In this document: piece by piece, positions 6,270 to 9,197 of the stretch
Layout of the letters: each line of letters opens with the position of its first letter
Position numbering within the stretch: the first letter of the stretch is position 1
Source of the DNA: Planococcaceae bacterium UBA3378
Lineage (GTDB): Bacteria; Bacillota; Bacilli; Bacillales_A; Planococcaceae
DNA length: 9,197 nt
NCBI GenBank assembly: GCA_002359075.1
Contig: DEQA01000209.1
Coordinates: 1 to 9,197 of the forward strand
Direction of reading: 5' to 3'
Notes under the pieces: model-generated
The model's input: the letters and a program-made list of their open reading frames with translations, nothing else
The model's database searches: none
Told to the model about the DNA's origin: nothing
Translations under genes and position numbers: made by a program

Positions 6270-6935
6270 TCATTCTTCTACCTTATATAATTTAAAAGCT
6301 GTTAAAGGTGGCTTTCGTTTTTCAAATATTTCTGGGTCATGATAGGGCGCATCTAATTGTTCAAAATTGAAATCATCTTCTACACAAGAAATATACAAAT
6401 TATATCCTTCGCCATCAACTGGGAAGAAAACTTCACGCTTCTCGCCATGTTGAAGTGCTTCGCCAATCCCTTTATACAATTGTTCTAATGCTGCACGATT
6501 CCCTACAATAAAGGCATCTTGATGCCAACTTTGTTGACCATATATATGCAAAAAATTTGGGGATTCATTTTCAAAAGCTTTAAAGTAATCTTCAATTGTT
6601 TTAATAATTTCTTGTGGCTCAGTTGCTGTAATAAATATGTCATTATGAAAACCAGATTTATAAAACTGACTCGGTTTCATACGATAGATAAATTTTTCTT
6701 TTAAAGGACTTTCCTGTACGAATAGAAAAATCTCATCAAGTTGTTCGCTTGCATATATATAAACTTGAATGGATTGCTCATCTTTCATAAAGCGCATTCT
6801 CTTCAATTGTGGCGTTAATTCAGTTTGTTCAACAATGTCAAAATCTTTTGCCTCAATTTTTAACCGAGCAAAGAAGTTATTCATTTTTGTTGTTGAAAAA
6901 AAGTGTATGGAGCCAAACCAATATAAATTACTCAT
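6270..6935 (-). CDS. Hypothetical protein (221 aa), unrecognised
   Basis: Soluble, acidic protein with no signal peptide or clear membrane segment. I cannot name a family. The N-terminal part (about 20-120) looks like mixed alpha/beta sequence (FARLKIEAKDFDIVEQTEL; IQVYIYASEQLDEIFLFV). The C-terminal part, about 136-200, contains QDAFIVGNRAALEQLYKGIGEAL and then FFPVDGEGYNLYISCVEDD. This 'GN..AL..L..AI..AL' plus 'DGEGY' arrangement recalls small uncharacterised domains I have seen in other bacteria (from memory only). ATG 6935 is preferred over GTG 6947: the upstream AGAAAGCAGTGAT resembles an imperfect, extended complement to the 16S tail and lies only two bases from the GTG. Its codons look AT-richer than those of its neighbours. 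It is monocistronic, has its own terminator and sits inside a repeat-rich islet, so acquisition by transfer is plausible. Confidence 0.7.
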   Translation of the reverse strand: MSNLYWFGSIHFFSTTKMNNFFARLKIEAKDFDIVEQTELTPQLKRMRFMKDEQSIQVYIYASEQLDEIFLFVQESPLKEKFIYRMKPSQFYKSGFHNDIFITATEPQEIIKTIEDYFKAFENESPNFLHIYGQQSWHQDAFIVGNRAALEQLYKGIGEALQHGEKREVFFPVDGEGYNLYISCVEDDFNFEQLDAPYHDPEIFEKRKPPLTAFKLYKVEE

Positions 6936-7076
6936 TGTACAAATCACTGCTTTCTAAAATAATTATCTAAAGCATAATATAAAAACAGAGATTATACTAG
7001 TTGTTAGTAATTTCATACTACAAGCCAATTAATATGTTATACAAATAACGTTCCCAAATGAAAGTTTGGAAACGAA

Positions 7077-7123
7077 CCAAAAAGCCACAAACGCTGTAAT
7101 ATCAGTGTTTGTCGCTTTTTTGG
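7077..7123. terminator. Orphan bidirectional terminator-like inverted repeat
   Basis: Left arm 7077-7096 (CCAAAAAGCCACAAACGCTG) pairs with 7103-7123, with two mismatches and one bulged T; the loop is TAATAT. AAAAA and TTTTTT in the arms make it terminator-like on both strands. No intact gene ends into it on either strand, so it may belong to a lost gene or a small RNA. Confidence 0.6.
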
Positions 7124-7241
7124 TGTAACATTATTTATACAGGTTTTTATGCACTTCTGATAAACTCCAGTACCAGTAATGGGTTAGACGATTGCAAAGG
7201 ATTGCTGCGTCATGCTTGTTACTGAATAAAACCCTGCATAT

Positions 7242-7259
7242 CTTATCGTTGTAAATCCC
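7242..7259 (-). repeat. 18-bp inverted repeat, second arm (partner 6119-6136)
   Basis: The - strand reads GGGATTTACAACGATAAG, identical to 6119-6136 on the + strand. The two arms flank the orphan gene, 1.1 kb apart. An exact 18-base match is unlikely by chance within 9 kb. Confidence 0.6.
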
Positions 7260-7311
7260 GCATTTTTCTGACGCTACCTCTATACAAATAAAAAGTTTGA
7301 TTATCACGTGT

Positions 7312-7367
7312 GTTGATTAGCTAAATATTAGCTGGTAGAAAGCGAGCCGGCTGTAGCGGAAATCAAC
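7312..7367. repeat. 56-bp mini repeat element bounded by GTTGATT/AATCAAC
   Basis: The ends GTTGATT (7312-7318) and AATCAAC (7361-7367) are perfect inverted repeats. Inside are a hairpin AGCTAA-ATA-TTAGCT (7319-7333) and the palindrome AGCCGGCT (7345-7352), within GAAAGCGAGCCGGCTG and TAGCGGAAATCAAC. The right end resembles intergenic repeats of Bacillaceae/Planococcaceae that end in CGGAAATCAAC (from memory). It is much shorter than those copies and is probably a deletion derivative. Confidence 0.45.
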
Positions 7368-7412
7368 GTTCCAAACGATTATACTAACAATAAAAGGTAA
7401 ATCAACACGCCT

Positions 7413-7434
7413 GTTTGATTATATATAATCAAAC
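7413..7434. repeat. 22-bp perfect palindrome
   Basis: The half-site GTTTGATTATA is followed directly by its exact complement. It could be a dyad operator, a transcript-end hairpin for the PfpI-like gene or a repeat-element end. A related half, GTTTGATTAT, lies at 7295-7304. Confidence 0.6.
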
Positions 7435-7437
7435 CAA

Positions 7438-7458
7438 AAACCTCTAAATATAAGGTCT
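7438..7458. terminator. Weak candidate terminator for the PfpI-like gene
   Basis: AAACCT (7438-7443) pairs with AGGTCT (7453-7458) through one G-T pair. On the - strand it is followed by a T-run (AAAAA at 7436-7440). The stem is only 6 bp and lies about 80 bp past the stop, so the assignment is tentative. Confidence 0.3.
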
Positions 7459-7540
7459 GATTTTATTTTATTATACTATTTTCCCTATATTACAATGCGG
7501 CCAACTGTTTTTTCCCAGATACCGACTAACGGGAGATTAT

Positions 7541-8095
7541 TTATTTTTCCAGTAACGAAATAAATTCACGCATTAAACCTGGTAAATCAGGCCACGCATG
7601 GCCACTAACGAGATTTTCATCTACATGCAGTTGTTTCTCGATATACGTCCCGCCTGCCACCTGTACTTCTGGTTTACAAGCGATATAGGCTGTGAGCTCT
7701 CTACCGTTTAACACTTCGGGAATCGTAGCGAAAATCTGCGCGGCATGGCATACAGCAGCAATCGGCTTTCCTTCTTCGAAGAAATGCTTCACAATCCCTG
7801 GTACATGTTCATGTAAACGGATATATTCCGGTGCGCGGCCGCCGGGAATAATGAGGCCATCGTAATTTTCCGGCTGAATGTTCTCGAATGCTTCATCTGC
7901 TTCAAGACCGTAAGCCGGCCGCTCAATATAAGTATCCATTCCATCTACAAAATCATGCAAAACAGTTTGCAGCTTTTTGGCAGAAGGTGCAGCGATTGTT
8001 ACCTCATAGCCTGCTTCAAGACAACGATAGTAAGGATAATAAATTTCCAAAGCTTCTACTGCATCACCGGCAAGAATCAACACTTTTTTACTCAT
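7541..8095 (-). CDS. DJ-1/PfpI family protein (deglycase/chaperone/protease-like)
   Basis: 184-aa single-domain protein of the class I glutamine amidotransferase-like fold. Using the ATG at 8095, the conserved acid is E17 (in EALEIYYPYYR, aligned with the PfpI ELIYPYHR segment) and GLIIPGGRAPEYIR (80-93) forms the oxyanion region. The nucleophile elbow AVCHAAQIF carries C116 and H117. Length and motifs match the short PfpI/YhbO-type proteins, for which protease, glyoxalase III-like, deglycase and stress-protection activities have been claimed; which applies is not visible. TAGGAGGCG lies eight bases before ATG 8095 but only two before an upstream in-frame TTG at 8101, so the ATG is chosen. 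It is divergent from selO. A 16-bp imperfect palindrome in its leader may be an operator. Confidence 0.9.
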   Translation of the reverse strand: MSKKVLILAGDAVEALEIYYPYYRCLEAGYEVTIAAPSAKKLQTVLHDFVDGMDTYIERPAYGLEADEAFENIQPENYDGLIIPGGRAPEYIRLHEHVPGIVKHFFEEGKPIAAVCHAAQIFATIPEVLNGRELTAYIACKPEVQVAGGTYIEKQLHVDENLVSGHAWPDLPGLMREFISLLEK

Positions 8096-8115
8096 GGTCA
8101 ACGCCTCCTAAAATT

Positions 8116-8131
8116 GTAGTACATGTATTAC
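8116..8131 (-). promoter_or_regulatory. Candidate operator in the PfpI-like gene leader
   Basis: The - strand reads GTAATACATGTACTAC: half-sites GTAATACA and TGTACTAC around TACATGTA, with one mismatched pair. It lies six bases upstream of TAGGAGGCG, where a repressor could block expression. The GTA...TAC pattern is reminiscent of redox/electrophile regulators, but no specific regulator can be assigned. Confidence 0.35.
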
Positions 8132-8346
8132 ATTCCATTTAGAAGGTAAAAATCCTTGTAAAAAGGTAGAAATAATATAATGCAACGATAGGAATGAAAA
8201 GAGAGTAGTGAAGGATACTACTAGATCATCAGCTTCTTTAAAGCGGCAGAAGCAAAATCCTTGTGTATTCCTCTATACATTCATGTAAACTTAACAGTAG
8301 AAAGTATTGGAAAAATGCTAAAACAATTAGCAGAAAAGAGGTTGGC
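8132..8346 (+). other. Leader/promoter region of selO
   Basis: TATAAT at 8176-8181 could be a -10, but TTGTAA (8156-8161) is only 14 bp upstream, so the promoter is uncertain. Just downstream is AACGATAGGAATGAAAAG, then a 6-bp hairpin AGTAGT/ACTACT (8204-8222). A further hairpin, TGCTAA-AACAA-TTAGCA (8316-8332), lies directly before the ribosome binding site and could influence translation. No complete riboswitch is recognised. Confidence 0.35.
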
Positions 8347-9197
8347 ATGTCGAACGGAAAAAATAGAGAAAATGCAGGTTGGCACTTTGACAACAGCTAT
8401 GTAACATTACCATCTTTTTTCTATTCTGAAATAGAGGTAAATCCGGTTTCAACACCGGAGCTCGTACTATTGAATGATGGACTGGCACAGGAGCTCGGGC
8501 TTGATGCCGATGTTTTGCGTACCGAAGAGGTGTTACACATTCTTGCGGGAAATGAGATGCCAAAAAACGGGGCCCGGATTGCACAAGCATATGCAGGACA
8601 TCAGTTCGGCTATTTTAATATGCTGGGGGACGGCCGTGCTCTTTTAATCGGCGAGCAGCTGACACCATCGGGAGAACGCTTTGATGTGCAGCTGAAAGGC
8701 TCTGGAAGAACGCCTTATTCACGGCAAGGCGATGGCCGTGCAGCATTAGGTCCTATGCTGAGGGAATACATTATTAGTGAGGCAATGCATGCTTTAGGTA
8801 TACCAACATCCCGCAGTCTTGCTGTAGTAAAAACGGGCGAGCCGGTATACCGGGAAACCGTATTGGAGGGAGCCATTCTTACACGTGTCGCCAAAAGCCA
8901 TATCCGTGTTGCCACCTTCCAGTATGCAGCAAAGTACGGTCGGTACGAGGAGCTGAAGGCGCTAGCGGATTATACGATCAACCGTCATGATCCCGAGCTT
9001 GCCGAGAAAGAAAATCCTTATCTGGCATTATTGGAAAACGTGATGGAACGCCAGGCCTCTCTAGTAGCCAAGTGGCAGCTTGTCGGCTTTATTCACGGGG
9101 TGATGAATACCGATAATGTAACAATCAGCGGAGAGACGATTGACTACGGGCCGTGTGCCTTTATGGATACGTATAAAGAGGATACAGTATTTAGTTC
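8347..9197 (+). CDS. selO: SelO/YdiU family protein adenylyltransferase (5' part, runs off the window)
   Basis: The first 283 codons are present; the stop lies beyond the window. SelO has a kinase-like fold with inverted ATP binding and transfers AMP to Ser/Thr/Tyr of redox-related proteins. Family hallmarks are visible: AYAGHQFGYFNMLGDGRA (81-98), QLKGSGRTPYSRQGDGRA (115-132, K117 as ATP-phosphate lysine), LREYIISEAMHALGIPTSRS (138-157) with E140, FIHGVMNTDN (248-257) with D256 and N257, and DYGP (266-269) with metal-binding D266. In these motifs it appears intact. GAGG at 8338-8341 lies five bases before the ATG. Family members are about 480-490 aa, so roughly 200 residues are missing here, including the C-terminal Sec/Cys region. 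Divergence from a PfpI-like gene suggests a shared stress context, which is inference. Confidence 0.95.
   Translation, partial: MSNGKNRENAGWHFDNSYVTLPSFFYSEIEVNPVSTPELVLLNDGLAQELGLDADVLRTEEVLHILAGNEMPKNGARIAQAYAGHQFGYFNMLGDGRALLIGEQLTPSGERFDVQLKGSGRTPYSRQGDGRAALGPMLREYIISEAMHALGIPTSRSLAVVKTGEPVYRETVLEGAILTRVAKSHIRVATFQYAAKYGRYEELKALADYTINRHDPELAEKENPYLALLENVMERQASLVAKWQLVGFIHGVMNTDNVTISGETIDYGPCAFMDTYKEDTVFS

Larger units (their letters stand above)
6956..7540. other. Long non-coding spacer with several inverted repeats
   Basis: No credible gene is present. In order it holds a 10-bp imperfect inverted repeat (7049-7058 / 7065-7074), a long terminator-like hairpin (7077-7123), a stretch with GCGTCA (7207-7212) facing TGACGC (7269-7274) and the second arm of the 18-bp inverted repeat (7242-7259). 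These are followed by a 56-bp mini repeat (7312-7367), a 22-bp palindrome (7413-7434) and a weak hairpin near the end of the PfpI-like gene. It looks like a scar region where elements were gained or genes lost. Confidence 0.5.

Noticed and set aside
7049..7074. Imperfect inverted repeat before the orphan terminator as an IS terminal repeat
   Set aside because: The arms are adjacent hairpin arms with a 6-base loop, no transposase is present, and no distant partner copy is found.
5953..7436. 13-bp direct repeat TATAATCAAACCA at 5953-5965 and 7424-7436 as a target-site duplication
   Set aside because: A 13-base AT-rich match is expected about once by chance in a window of this size; without a comparison to an empty site it does not define an insertion.

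Overview
The window looks like chromosomal DNA of a moderately AT-rich Gram-positive Firmicute. It most resembles the Lysinibacillus/Solibacillus group (Planococcaceae/Caryophanaceae) of Bacillales. This rests on AGGAGG-type ribosome binding sites before most genes, many Rho-independent terminators, a LysM-NlpC/P60 cell-wall hydrolase, a WalR-like regulatory region, and a short GTTGATT...AATCAAC intergenic element of a kind I recall from these genomes. The genus is inferred, not proven.

Left part (1-3168, + strand): an ammonium transporter (amt) ends at its own terminator. It is followed by a two-gene unit whose frames overlap: a stand-alone DUF294-type (GlnD-like) putative nucleotidyltransferase and a DEDDh 3'-5' exonuclease. 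The glnK gene usually found beside amt is not seen. A bidirectional terminator separates this unit from a convergent Mur ligase.

Middle part (3198-6006): a MurE-like ligase on the - strand keeps the ATP-binding and catalytic core. The motifs that select the amino acid in MurE are changed, so its substrate is uncertain. Between it and the next gene a strong + strand terminator marks the end of a very short transcription unit, which holds one or two candidate peptides. Then comes a secreted two-LysM D,L-endopeptidase (LytE-like). Its promoter is preceded by five TGNNNT half-sites spaced exactly 11 bp apart, matching or nearly matching the WalR consensus. The Mur ligase and the hydrolase suggest a cell-wall theme for this stretch.

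Right part (6007-7540): an AT-rich, repeat-containing islet carries one unrecognised - strand gene (221 aa) closed by its own terminator. Around it lie an 18-bp inverted repeat, an orphan terminator-like inverted repeat, a 56-bp mini repeat element and a 22-bp perfect palindrome. This looks like an insertion or deletion scar region.

Right end (7541-9197): a DJ-1/PfpI family gene (- strand) is divergent from selO (ydiU, + strand), a pseudokinase-fold protein AMPylase that runs off the window. Both families are linked to stress or redox responses.

Start sites were revised where the ribosome binding site required it: the exonuclease at 2395, the orphan gene at 6935 and the PfpI-like gene at 8095.
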